NCBI GenBank assembly: GCA_019119685.1
Contig: DWWN01000051.1
Coordinates: 1 to 55,349, forward strand
Origin: Candidatus Faecalibacterium faecigallinarum
Lineage (GTDB): Bacteria > Bacillota > Clostridia > Oscillospirales > Ruminococcaceae
DNA: 55,349 bases
Reading direction: 5' to 3'
Shown: in pieces, positions 42,577-49,855 of the stretch
Numbering within the stretch: position 1 is the first letter of the stretch
How the letters are laid out: every line of letters begins with the position of its first letter
Translations under genes and position numbers: made by a program
The notes under the pieces: generated by a model
Databases searched by the model: none
What the model saw: the letters and a program-made list of their open reading frames with translations, nothing else
Told to the model about the DNA's origin: nothing

Positions 42577-43536
42577 ATGGTTTCAATTCTCTTGTCCGTA
42601 TTGGGCCAGCGCGGCGTGGATGCGCTGGCGTTCCTGCTGGCGTTCGTGCTCACGGCGCTGCTCACCAACCTGTTCCGCGGCCGCCTGCCCCAGGACCATG
42701 GCCGCGCCTTCGCGGTGGATGGCGCGCTGTCCAAGGGCAAAGCCCGGGGCGCAGGGCTGATTTTTGTGCTGTGCGTGGTGCTGGTGGCGCTGGCGTTCAT
42801 GCCCTTCCATCTGGAAACGGTCATTTATATGGTGCTGCTCATCGCGTCCATGCTGTCGGGCTATTTGGACGACGCCTCCGACACCGCCTGGAACGAGTAC
42901 AAAAAGGGCCTCATCGACTTTGTCATCGCGGTGGTGGCCGGCGTCACCTATTTGAACTTCAACGGGTGCGGGGTGCGGTTTTTGCAGTGGTACTTCGTGC
43001 TGCCCTACCCGGTCTACCTGCTGCTGATCGTTATTTTGATCTGGGCCAGCATCAACGTGGTCAACTGCACCGACGGCGTGGACGGCCTGTCCGCCAGCCT
43101 GGCGGTGGTCAGCATGGGCACCTTTGCGCTGCTCTACGCCGATCAGCTGGTCAGCTACGTCACCGCGACGGCGGTGTTCGTGGGCGCGCTGCTGGCGTAT
43201 CTGTGGGTCAACGCGAAGCCCTCCACCGTCCTGATGGGGGACGCCGGCAGCCGGGCGATGGGCTTTTTCCTGGCGCTGCTGGCCCTCAAATCGGCCCACC
43301 CCTTCGCCTTCCTGCTGGCGGCCGCGGTGTTCATCGTGGACGGCAGCTTGGGCATCGTGAAAATCAGCCTCAAGCGCTTTTTGCACATCAGCGTGCTGAA
43401 AAATACCCTGACCCCCCTCCACGACCACGCCCGCAAGCGGCTGGGCTGGAGCGACGAGCAGGTGGTCCTCCGCTGGGTCATCCTGCAGGGCGTCGCCTCG
43501 GCGGTCCTGGCCGCCATGGCCGGGCTGGGGATGTAA
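42577..43536 (+). CDS. mraY: MraY-like phospho-N-acetylmuramoyl-pentapeptide transferase (glycosyltransferase family 4)
   Basis: A 319-residue polytopic membrane enzyme of about ten helices. MraY transfers phospho-MurNAc-pentapeptide to undecaprenyl phosphate, making lipid I. The Asp-rich motif is SGYLDDASD (near residues 91-99), followed by the nucleotide motif SINVVNCTDGVDGLSA and LMGDAGSRAMGFFLA. The carbohydrate-recognition loop TPLHDHARKRLGWSDEQVV corresponds to the HHH region of MraY, with His-Asp-His. That loop and the RWVI ending favour MraY over WecA. It stands alone outside any division cluster visible here. Confidence 0.86.
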   Translation: MVSILLSVLGQRGVDALAFLLAFVLTALLTNLFRGRLPQDHGRAFAVDGALSKGKARGAGLIFVLCVVLVALAFMPFHLETVIYMVLLIASMLSGYLDDASDTAWNEYKKGLIDFVIAVVAGVTYLNFNGCGVRFLQWYFVLPYPVYLLLIVILIWASINVVNCTDGVDGLSASLAVVSMGTFALLYADQLVSYVTATAVFVGALLAYLWVNAKPSTVLMGDAGSRAMGFFLALLALKSAHPFAFLLAAAVFIVDGSLGIVKISLKRFLHISVLKNTLTPLHDHARKRLGWSDEQVVLRWVILQGVASAVLAAMAGLGM

Positions 43537-43545
43537 ACCTGTCGC

Positions 43546-43576
43546 GCAGAGCCTCCGTATTTGCGGGGGCTTTTTT
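43546..43576 (+). terminator. terminator after the mraY-like gene
   Basis: AGAGCCTCCG pairs with CGGGGGCTTT around TATTTG, then TTTTTT. Confidence 0.82.
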
Positions 43577-43587
43577 GCGTTCCTGTG

Positions 43588-43638
43588 TTGACAAGCACAC
43601 TTGTCTGTGTTATGCTTGAAATACAAACAAAACTTGTC
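43588..43638 (+). promoter_or_regulatory. promoter with overlapping operator-like palindrome
   Basis: TTGACA 43588-43593, 17 bases and TATGCT 43611-43616. A perfect GACAAG-CACA-CTTGTC dyad (43590-43605) overlaps the -35 box and spacer, and another CTTGTC half-site lies at 43633-43638. An XRE regulator is encoded second in this transcript, so autoregulation is likely. Confidence 0.75.
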
Positions 43639-43660
43639 AACCTTTCGGGAGGTGCGTATC

Positions 43661-43987
43661 ATGAAAAAAGAGGACATCCTGCAAAAAGCCCGCCAGGAGG
43701 GCAACGGGGAATATGAGGAGCGGGTCCAGGGCCGGGTCATGACCCGCAGCGCGCTGGCGGTGGTGGCGCTGTGCGCCTTCTTCTGGTTGGCGCGGGTGTT
43801 CCAGGCCGACCGGCTGGGCCTGCCCGAGGTGGGCGCGTGGGATTACCCTGCCATTGCCACCGGCTACGCCGCCTTTGTCCACCTTTGGATGTATGCGCGG
43901 CTGAAAAACCGGGTCAACCTGGTAAGCGGCCTGTGCTGCCTGGGGTGTTTTTGTGTGTGTACATGGCAGTTTTTGCTGCGGCTGTGA
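43661..43987 (+). CDS. small membrane protein (DUF6442-like)
   Basis: A 108-residue protein with a polar N-terminus (MKKEDILQKARQEGNGEYEERV) and three hydrophobic segments (about 30-45, 60-78 and 88-106). The start motif and size match a Clostridial family that is encoded just before a short XRE repressor. No enzymatic residues are evident. The start has GGGAGG upstream. It is followed 12 bp later by the XRE gene, so the two form a unit with the palindromic promoter at 43588. Confidence 0.78.
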   Translation: MKKEDILQKARQEGNGEYEERVQGRVMTRSALAVVALCAFFWLARVFQADRLGLPEVGAWDYPAIATGYAAFVHLWMYARLKNRVNLVSGLCCLGCFCVCTWQFLLRL

Positions 43988-43999
43988 GGAGGTGCACGG

Positions 44000-44212
44000 A
44001 TGAAGTCGGAGCTTGTGCTCAAAAACCGCCTGAAGGAGACGCGCACCGCGGCGGGGCTGTCGCAGGCGCAGCTGGCCGCCATGGTGGGCGTCTCCCGCAA
44101 CACCATCAGTTCGATCGAGACGGGGCAGTTCAACCCCACCGCCAAGCTGGCCCTGATCCTCTGCATCGCGCTGGATAAAAAGTTCGAGGAGCTGTTCTAT
44201 TTTGACGACTGA
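44000..44212 (+). CDS. short XRE-family transcriptional regulator
   Basis: A 70-residue, single helix-turn-helix protein: LKNRLKETRTAAGLSQAQLA, then MVGVSRNTISSIETGQFNPT and a short tail LDKKFEELFYFDD. This is the YozG/HTH_3 type that usually represses its own two-gene unit with a small membrane protein. It overlaps the start of the next gene by 11 bases, so folate genes may also be translated from this transcript. Confidence 0.92.
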   Translation: MKSELVLKNRLKETRTAAGLSQAQLAAMVGVSRNTISSIETGQFNPTAKLALILCIALDKKFEELFYFDD

Positions 44213-44780
44213 GGAACGCCTGGCCCAGGCCAAAGCTGCCCAGCGGCGGCAGGGCATCGCGGCGCGGCGGGCCATCAGCCCCGAGGCGCGGCGGGCGGCC
44301 GACGCGGCCATCTGCGCCCACATCGCCTCGCTGCCGGCCTGGCAGACGGCCAGGCGGGTGCTGGCCTATGCGGCCTTTGGCGGGGAGCCGGACCTGGCCG
44401 CCCTGCTGGAAGGCTGCGGCAAACAGACGGCCTACCCGGTCTGCGGGCAGGGCTTCACCCTGACGGCGGCCCTGCCTGCCCCGGTGGACGGCTGGGAGGT
44501 GGGGGCCTACGGCATCCGCACGCCGGTGCTGGCCCGCGCCGAGACCCTGCCGCCCGAAACGCTGGACCTTGTCCTGGCCCCCTGCACCGCCTTCGATGAG
44601 GCGGGCCGCCGGGTGGGGATGGGCAAGGGCTATTACGACCGTTTTCTGCCGCGCTGCGCCCGGGCGGCGGTCTACGGCATCGCCTACGAGGCGCAGAAAG
44701 TGGACGCCGCTGCGGCCGGGCCGCTGGACGTCCGCCTGGACGGGATCATCACTGAGAGGGGGATCTACACATGGAAATGA
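44202..44780 (+). CDS. 5-formyltetrahydrofolate cyclo-ligase
   Basis: Converts 5-formyl-THF to 5,10-methenyl-THF with ATP, returning a storage folate to use. It has 192 residues. The substrate and ATP segments are AAQRRQGIAARRAISPEARR at the start, YGIRTPVLARAETLPPE in the middle, and the phosphate-binding RVGMGKGYYDRFL (about 142-154), the hallmark of the family. The start is TTG 44202, which overlaps the XRE gene; AGGAG lies at 44186-44190. It overlaps the next gene by 10 bases. Confidence 0.93.
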   Translation: MTTEERLAQAKAAQRRQGIAARRAISPEARRAADAAICAHIASLPAWQTARRVLAYAAFGGEPDLAALLEGCGKQTAYPVCGQGFTLTAALPAPVDGWEVGAYGIRTPVLARAETLPPETLDLVLAPCTAFDEAGRRVGMGKGYYDRFLPRCARAAVYGIAYEAQKVDAAAAGPLDVRLDGIITERGIYTWK

Positions 44781-45394
44781 TGCACAAAACCTGCGAAGAA
44801 TTTTTGGCTGAACTGGCCTCCAAATCCGCCACGCCGGGTGGCGGCGGTGCGGCCGCGCTGGTGGGGGCAGTCGGCGTCGCTCTGGGAAACATGGTTGGCT
44901 GCCTGACGGCGGGCAAGCCCAAATACGCCGCCGTCGAGGCAGACATCCTGGCCCTGAACGAGAAGGCCGAGGCCCTCCGCGCCCGGCTGGAGGGGCTGGT
45001 GGAGGCGGACGCCGCGGCCTTTGCCCCGCTGGCCAAAGCCTACGGCGTCCCCAAGGACGACCCCAGCCGCGCCGCCGTCATGGCGCAGGCGCTGGACACC
45101 GCCGCCGCGGTGCCGCTCGAGATCATGGCGGCCTGCGGCGAGGCCATCGCCCTGCTGGAAGAATACGAGGCCAAGGGCAGCGTGCTGGCCGTGTCGGACG
45201 CCGGGTGCGGCGCGCTGTTCTGCCGGGCCGCGCTGGAGGCCGCCGGCCTCAACGTGGCGGTGAACACCCGCCTGATGGCGGACCGGGCCCATGCGGCCGA
45301 GCTGGACGCCCGGGCCGAGGCACTGCGGGCGGAGTACCTGCCCCGGGCCGAGGCTGTCTACGCCAACGTGAGCAAACGTCTGGGAGGGAACTGA
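44771..45394 (+). CDS. fchA: methenyltetrahydrofolate cyclohydrolase (FchA/FTCD C-terminal family)
   Basis: A 207-residue all-helical protein of the cyclodeaminase/cyclohydrolase family. The folate-binding motif is ATPGGGGAAALVGAVGVALGNMV, given as residues 20-42. A second conserved stretch is VLAVSDAGCGALFCRAALEAA. In Clostridia the family supplies methenyl-THF cyclohydrolase activity. It sits between the cyclo-ligase and folD, all acting on the same intermediates. The stop is 1 bp before folD. Confidence 0.9.
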   Translation: MEMMHKTCEEFLAELASKSATPGGGGAAALVGAVGVALGNMVGCLTAGKPKYAAVEADILALNEKAEALRARLEGLVEADAAAFAPLAKAYGVPKDDPSRAAVMAQALDTAAAVPLEIMAACGEAIALLEEYEAKGSVLAVSDAGCGALFCRAALEAAGLNVAVNTRLMADRAHAAELDARAEALRAEYLPRAEAVYANVSKRLGGN

Positions 45395-45395
45395 A

Positions 45396-46247
45396 ATGAG
45401 CGCATTGCTGTTGAAAGGCGGCCCGGCCGCCGCCGCCCTGAATGAAAAGACCGCCGCCCGCGCCGCGGCCCTGGCCGCCCAGGGCGTCACGCCCACCCTG
45501 GCGGTGGTGCGGGTGGGCGCCCGCGAGGACGACCTCGCCTATGAGCGCGGGGTGCTGGCCCGCTGCGGCAAGCTGGGCATTGCGGTGCGGCCCTTCCAGC
45601 TGGACGCCGACGCCGAGCAGGCCGAACTGCTGGACGTCCTGGACGAGGTCAACCGGGACCGCACCATCCATGGGTGCCTGCTGTTCCGGCCTCTGCCCGC
45701 CCAGATGGACGACCGGACGGTCCGGGCCGCCCTGGCCCCCGAAAAGGACGTGGACGGCATCACCGACGCCTCCCTGGCCGGGGTGTTCACCGGCAGCGGG
45801 GTGGGCTACGCCCCCTGCACCGCCCAGGCCTGCGCCGAGATCCTGGACTACTACGGCATCCCCCTCGAGGGCAAACGGGTCACGGTGGTGGGCCGCAGTC
45901 TGGTGGTGGGCAAGCCCGCCGCCATGCTGCTGGACCGCAAAAACGCCACCGTCACCCTCTGCAACTCCCGCACCCGGGACCTGCCCGCCCTCTGCCGTCA
46001 GGCCGAGGTGCTGGTGGTGGCCATGGGCAAACAGGGAGCCATTGGGGCCGACTGCTTCGCGCCCGGCCAGGTGGTGGTGGATGTGGGCATCCACACCGGC
46101 GCAGACGGCAAGCTGTGCGGCGACGTCCGCTTTGCCGAGGCCGAGCCGGTGGTGGCCGCCATCACCCCCGTGCCTGGCGGCGTCGGCGCCATGACCACCT
46201 CGGTGCTGGCCTCCCACGTGGTGGAAGCCGCCGAAAAAGCCCTCTGA
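45396..46247 (+). CDS. folD: bifunctional methylene-THF dehydrogenase/methenyl-THF cyclohydrolase
   Basis: Interconverts methylene-, methenyl- and 10-formyl-THF, 283 residues. The active-site tyrosine is in REDDLAYERGVLARCGKLGI. HGCLLFRPLPAQMDD and EKDVDGITDASLAGVF are family segments. The NAD(P) site is VTVVGRSLVVGKPAAMLL (about 168-185), and the C-terminal PVPGGVGAMTTSVLASH is diagnostic. The usual catalytic lysine segment (YxxxK) reads YERGVLARCGK, so the lysine is displaced and should be checked by alignment. Last gene of the folate operon. Confidence 0.93.
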   Translation: MSALLLKGGPAAAALNEKTAARAAALAAQGVTPTLAVVRVGAREDDLAYERGVLARCGKLGIAVRPFQLDADAEQAELLDVLDEVNRDRTIHGCLLFRPLPAQMDDRTVRAALAPEKDVDGITDASLAGVFTGSGVGYAPCTAQACAEILDYYGIPLEGKRVTVVGRSLVVGKPAAMLLDRKNATVTLCNSRTRDLPALCRQAEVLVVAMGKQGAIGADCFAPGQVVVDVGIHTGADGKLCGDVRFAEAEPVVAAITPVPGGVGAMTTSVLASHVVEAAEKAL

Positions 46248-46257
46248 AACGAACCTT

Positions 46258-46284
46258 GCCCGTTGTGCATCCGCACGGCGGGCT
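46258..46284 (+). repeat. terminator-like hairpin, left copy, without T-run
   Basis: GCCCGTTGTGC and GCACGGCGGGC around ATCC, followed by TCATATTG instead of a T-run. It differs at two of 26 positions from the hairpin at 46503-46528, which does have a T-run. The two bracket element D. Confidence 0.8.
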
Positions 46285-46298
46285 CATATTGTCAAAAG

Positions 46299-46497
46299 GT
46301 CCCGGCCAGCCGACATGTGCGGATGGCCGGGACACAACCAGGGAAATTTAGCGCAGAGAGTGTGCGAGCCGCTTTGCGGCGAGTGCGCGGTTCTGCGCTA
46401 AATTTTGTCCCCTGGGGGATATTAGGGGGAAGGAATTTCTGTCGCGCGACTGCGCGCAGAAATGGGTTCCCCCTAAAGCGTGGCATTTTTTGCCACG
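46299..46497 (+). repeat. structured intergenic repeat element, copy D
   Basis: Stem 1 is GTCCCGGCCA 46299-46308 with TGGCCGGGAC 46324-46333, around GCCGACATGTGCGGA. Stem 2 is AAATTTAGCGCAGA 46344-46357 with TCTGCGCTAAATTT 46392-46405, enclosing GCCGC-TTT-GCGGC 46368-46380. Stem 3 is TTAGGGGGAA 46422-46431 with TTCCCCCTAA 46467-46476. Stem 4 is CGTGGCA-TTTTT-TGCCACG 46479-46497. Each stem differs from copies B and C by paired changes. Confidence 0.9.
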
Positions 46498-46502
46498 ATT
46501 CA

Positions 46503-46535
46503 CCCGTTGTGCAGCTGCACGGCGGGCTTTTTGCT
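46503..46535 (+). terminator. terminator, right copy of the duplicated hairpin
   Basis: CCCGTTGTGCAG and CTGCACGGCGGG form a stem with G-U pairs, then CTTTTTG. It probably served as the folD terminator before the 46258 copy was separated from it. Confidence 0.75.
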
Positions 46536-46541
46536 GCCCGG

Positions 46542-46570
46542 TTGCTCCCGCCGCGCTCCGGCGCTACACT
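46542..46570 (+). promoter_or_regulatory. promoter of the serine recombinase gene
   Basis: TTGCTC 46542-46547, 17 bases and TACACT 46565-46570, 30 bases before the start. Confidence 0.7.
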
Positions 46571-46600
46571 AGAGGTATCTCAAAAGGAGGGAATAACAAT

Positions 46601-47290
46601 ATGGTGTACGGCTACATTCGGGTGAGTACCCGGGAACAAAAAGAGGACCGTCAGCGGACTGCCATGCGCAAAGCCGGCGTCCCCGAGAGGAACATTTTTA
46701 TGGACAAGCAGTCCGGCAGGGATTTTGACCGCCCCAAATACAAAAAACTGCTCCGCCGCCTGAAGCGAGACGACCTGCTCTACATCAAAAGCATCGACCG
46801 TCTGGGGCGCAACTATCAGGAAGTGCTGGAACAGTGGCGCTTTTTGACCAAGGAAAAGAACGTGGATATCGTGGTGCTGGATATGCCTTTGCTGGATACC
46901 CGCCGCGGCCGGGATCTGATGGGGGCTTTTTTGGCCGACATCGTCCTGCAGGTGCTGTCCTTTGTGGCTGAAAACGAGCGCAGCAGCATCCGCCAGCGTC
47001 AGGCCGAGGGCATCGCGGCGGCCCGTGCCCGGGGCGTCCAGTTCGGCCGGGACCCGCGCCCTCTGCCTGCAAACTTTTACGAGATGTTCAGCGCCTGGAA
47101 AGCCGGGGCCTGCACCATTGAGGAGGCCTCGGCCGCCTGCGGCCTGCCCCGCAGCACGTTCTATGACAAAGCGAGCCGGTATGAGGTGGAACTGCGCTTC
47201 CAGCGCGAGGAACGCGAGAAAGCCCTCCGCGAGCTGCGCCTGCGCCGGGAAAGGGAACAGCGGGAGGCCCGGACGCAGCAGGAGGAATAA
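46601..47290 (+). CDS. serine recombinase (resolvase/invertase family)
   Basis: A 229-residue site-specific recombinase. The catalytic domain starts MVYGYIRVSTREQKEDRQ, with Ser9 as nucleophile, and continues DKQSGRDFDRPKYKKLL, YIKSIDRLGRNYQEV (the Arg cluster), VLDMPLLDT and the long E helix ENERSSIRQRQAEGIAAARARG. A short helix-turn-helix follows (TIEEASAACGLPRSTFYDKA). An unusual charged coil-like tail of about 35 residues (EEREKALRELRLRREREQRE) is not part of the standard resolvase. No transposase or inverted target sites are evident beside it. ATG 46601 follows AAAAGGAGGG. Confidence 0.93.
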   Translation: MVYGYIRVSTREQKEDRQRTAMRKAGVPERNIFMDKQSGRDFDRPKYKKLLRRLKRDDLLYIKSIDRLGRNYQEVLEQWRFLTKEKNVDIVVLDMPLLDTRRGRDLMGAFLADIVLQVLSFVAENERSSIRQRQAEGIAAARARGVQFGRDPRPLPANFYEMFSAWKAGACTIEEASAACGLPRSTFYDKASRYEVELRFQREEREKALRELRLRREREQREARTQQEE

Positions 47291-47307
47291 AGTTGGTGCA
47301 GCAAAAT

Positions 47308-47338
47308 GCCCGCCGCAGTACAGGCTGCAGCGGGCGGT
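47308..47338. terminator. weak bidirectional terminator
   Basis: GCCCGCCGCAG and CTGCAGCGGGC around TACAGG, between the convergent recombinase and phosphorylase genes. The T-tail is poor. Confidence 0.55.
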
Positions 47339-47351
47339 TTGCGCTTGAAGA

Positions 47352-48671
47352 TCAGAATTTCTGCACGCCGTCCTCGGTGACGATGGCGTAGATCAGGGGC
47401 AGTTCCTCGGGCTTGTCGGGGCCGATGGCGAGGCCGGAGCGGTAGCAGGCTTCGGCGGCGGCGAAGCGCTCGGGCGCGCCGTAGAAGGTGGCCAGGCTCT
47501 CGCCGCAGCGGACGTAGTCGCCCCGCTTTTTGTGCAGGACGATGCCGGCGGCATAGTCGATGGGGTCGCCCTTCTTTTCGCGGCCGGCCCCCAGCAGCAC
47601 GCTGGCCGTGCCGATCTTTTCGGCGTCGTTGGCTGTGATGTAGCCCTCGGCACCGGCCAGCAGTTCATAGCTGGCGGCGGGCTGGGCGAACAGGCTGTAG
47701 TCGTCCAGGACGCGGGTGTCGCCGCCCTGGGCTGCAAACATCTCCTTGCACTTGGCAAAGGCGCTGCCGTCGGCGATGGCCTGCCGCGCAAGGGCCCGGC
47801 ATTCGTCGGGAGTGCCCTTGCCCGCCAGCACCAGCATATAGGCGGCCAGCTCGATGCAGACGGCGGTCAGGTCGGCGGGGCCGCGGCCCTTCAGCACCTC
47901 CATGCTCTCCATCACTTCCAGGCTGTTGCCGATGTTGTGGCCCAGCGGGGTGTCCATGTCGGTGATCATGGCGGCCACCTTGCGGCCGTGGTGGGCGCCA
48001 ATGGACACCATCAGCCGGGCAAGCTGGATGCTTTCCTCCACCGTTTTCATGAACGCGCCGGTGCCGGTGGTGACGTCCAGCAAAATGGCGTCCGACCCGG
48101 AGGCCAGCTTCTTGGACATGATGCTGGAGGCGATCAGGGGGATGCAGCTGACGGTGGCGGTGACGTCCCGCAGGGCGTACATCTTTTTGTCGGCCACGGC
48201 GATGTTCTCGCTCTGGCCGATGACCGCGATGCCGGTGCGGTTTACCTGGGCGAAAAAGTCCTCCTGGCTCAGGGCGGTGCGGGTGCCGGGGACGCTCTCC
48301 ATCTTGTCGATGGTGCCGCCGGTGTGGCCCAGGCCCCGGCCGCTCATCTTGGCGATCTTGACCCCGCAGGCCGCCGCGATGGGGGCGATCACCAAAGTGG
48401 TCTTATCGCCCACGCCGCCGGTGGAATGCTTGTCCACCTTGATCCCCGCGATGGGGGAAAGGTCCACCATTTCGCCGCTGTGGGCCATGACGTCGGTGAG
48501 CAGGGCGGTCTCCTCATCGGTCATCCCGCGCAGGTAGACCGCCATCATCCAGGCGGCCATCTGGTAGTCGGGCACGTCCCCTGCCACGTAGCCGTTGATG
48601 AGGGTCTCCAGCTCGGCACGGGTGTGGGCGCCGCCGTCCCGCTTTTTTGCAATGATGTCGTAGATACGCAT
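47352..48671 (-). CDS. pdp: pyrimidine-nucleoside phosphorylase
   Basis: Splits uridine, thymidine or deoxyuridine with phosphate to base and (deoxy)ribose 1-phosphate. It has 439 residues and is full length. The phosphate and nucleoside sites are visible: VDKHSTGGVGDKTTLVIAPI (about 79-98), KMSGRGLGHTGGTIDKMES (given as about 107-125), and VTATVSCIPLIASSIMSKKLA (span). It fits the nucleoside ABC transporter encoded upstream on the same strand. Its own promoter lies at 48709-48737. Confidence 0.95.
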   Translation of the reverse strand: MRIYDIIAKKRDGGAHTRAELETLINGYVAGDVPDYQMAAWMMAVYLRGMTDEETALLTDVMAHSGEMVDLSPIAGIKVDKHSTGGVGDKTTLVIAPIAAACGVKIAKMSGRGLGHTGGTIDKMESVPGTRTALSQEDFFAQVNRTGIAVIGQSENIAVADKKMYALRDVTATVSCIPLIASSIMSKKLASGSDAILLDVTTGTGAFMKTVEESIQLARLMVSIGAHHGRKVAAMITDMDTPLGHNIGNSLEVMESMEVLKGRGPADLTAVCIELAAYMLVLAGKGTPDECRALARQAIADGSAFAKCKEMFAAQGGDTRVLDDYSLFAQPAASYELLAGAEGYITANDAEKIGTASVLLGAGREKKGDPIDYAAGIVLHKKRGDYVRCGESLATFYGAPERFAAAEACYRSGLAIGPDKPEELPLIYAIVTEDGVQKF

Positions 48672-48708
48672 AGAAGATCACTCCAATCCGGGTGGTGTTG
48701 TTGGTTCC

Positions 48709-48737
48709 AGTATAGTATGACTTTTACCCAAAAGCAA
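48709..48737 (-). promoter_or_regulatory. promoter of pdp
   Basis: On the minus strand, TTGCTT (48737-48732), 17 bases and TATACT (48714-48709). Confidence 0.82.
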
Positions 48738-48765
48738 GGGCTGGGGCTGAGAATTGGCAAAAAGT

Positions 48766-49737
48766 TCACGGTTTTTCCATGACGAAATTTTCAAGTTGCT
48801 GCCCGCGGCGCTCCACCTGCTGGGAGCGGAGGACGCGGTAGCCCCGCTTTTCAAAGAAAGGCCGCGCGGTGCGGCTGGCGTGGGTGGTGAGGGGGCGTGC
48901 GCGGGACGCCTGTTCCAGGGCATCGCAGAGGGCGCTGGCCACCCCGCGCCGCTGAAACTCCCTGCGCACATACAGCCGGTCGAGATAGCCGGCGGCGGGG
49001 TCAAGATCCCCGAAACCGGCCAGCCGGCCCCCGATCTCGGCCACCAGGGTGGTGTGTGCCTGAAAGGAAGCGTCCCACGCGGCCAGGTCAGGGCCGCTGC
49101 CGGGCGCCCAGGCCTCGAGCTGGGCGGGGGTATAGTCTGCTGTGCAGGCGGCGTGCACCGTCTCGTAAAACAGGTGGGCGAGGGCGGGGCAGTCCTCCGG
49201 GCGGTAGGGGCGGAGGGTGGGCGCGCCGCCGCACCCCTCCGGCAGGGGCCCGAACGCCGCCAGCCAGGCGTCTGCCTCGGCGCGGCTGCGGAAAGTGACG
49301 ACCTCGGGGGAATGGGCGCAGCCGGCCAGTGCGCTGAGGATCAGGGGCCGCTCGTCCCGGGCAAAGTCGGAGACCCACTGGTAGAACTCGGGGTCCAGCG
49401 TTTCCTCCACCCAGGGCATATCCTCCCGCACCTGGCCCACCCGGTGGACGATGGCGTCCAGGCAGACTTCGGTGGGGTAGTCCAGGAAAAACACCGTGTC
49501 GCAGGCGGCCAGCCGCATGGGCAGGGTGCGGCTGTAGTCGCCGTCGATGATCCAGGCCGGCCGGGCCAGCCATTCGGCCAGGGTCCGGTCGAATGCCTCC
49601 CGGGTGATGTGGGTGCGGTCGGCTTTGTGCCAGAGCCTGTCCAGGTAGTACAGGGGCAGGCCGGTGATATCCCGCAGGCGGCGGGCAAAGGTGCTCTTGC
49701 CCGCCCCCGAACAGCCGATGACCAGAATTTTCTGCAT
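48766..49737 (-). CDS. fusion of a FlaR/adenylate kinase-like P-loop domain with a GNAT acetyltransferase
   Basis: A 323-residue two-domain protein. Residues 1-165 form a small P-loop kinase-like domain with Walker A ILVIGCSGAGKSTFARRL, YLDRLWHK, WIIDGDYSRTLPMRL and DTVFFLDYPTEVC. This is the pattern of 'DNA topology modulation' FlaR-type proteins. Residues 170-323 are a GNAT domain: LRPYRPEDCPALAHLFYETV, LVAEIGGRLAGFGDL and the acetyl-CoA site LYVRREFQRRGVASALCDAL. The two frames are continuous, with no frameshift. The substrates of both halves are unknown. The order kinase-then-acetyltransferase is unusual to my knowledge. Confidence 0.85.
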   Translation of the reverse strand: MQKILVIGCSGAGKSTFARRLRDITGLPLYYLDRLWHKADRTHITREAFDRTLAEWLARPAWIIDGDYSRTLPMRLAACDTVFFLDYPTEVCLDAIVHRVGQVREDMPWVEETLDPEFYQWVSDFARDERPLILSALAGCAHSPEVVTFRSRAEADAWLAAFGPLPEGCGGAPTLRPYRPEDCPALAHLFYETVHAACTADYTPAQLEAWAPGSGPDLAAWDASFQAHTTLVAEIGGRLAGFGDLDPAAGYLDRLYVRREFQRRGVASALCDALEQASRARPLTTHASRTARPFFEKRGYRVLRSQQVERRGQQLENFVMEKP

Positions 49738-49808
49738 GGGAGTGTCCTTTCTTTGGCTCTCTCAGTCTCGCTGCGCTCGCCAGGTCTCCAGCAGGCGGCG
49801 GAGAGGGC

Positions 49809-49846
49809 AAAAACGGCGGCAAGCCGTAACGCCTGCCGCCGCGTTG
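49809..49846 (-). terminator. terminator of the nucleoside ABC operon
   Basis: On the minus strand, AACGCGGCGGCA pairs with TGCCGCCGTT, then TTTTGCC. Next to it (49750-49806) is a fragment of the GC-rich repeat family (CTCTCAGTCTCGCTGCGCTC, then GGCGGAGAGGG). Confidence 0.75.
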
Positions 49847-49855
49847 GATGTGTTT

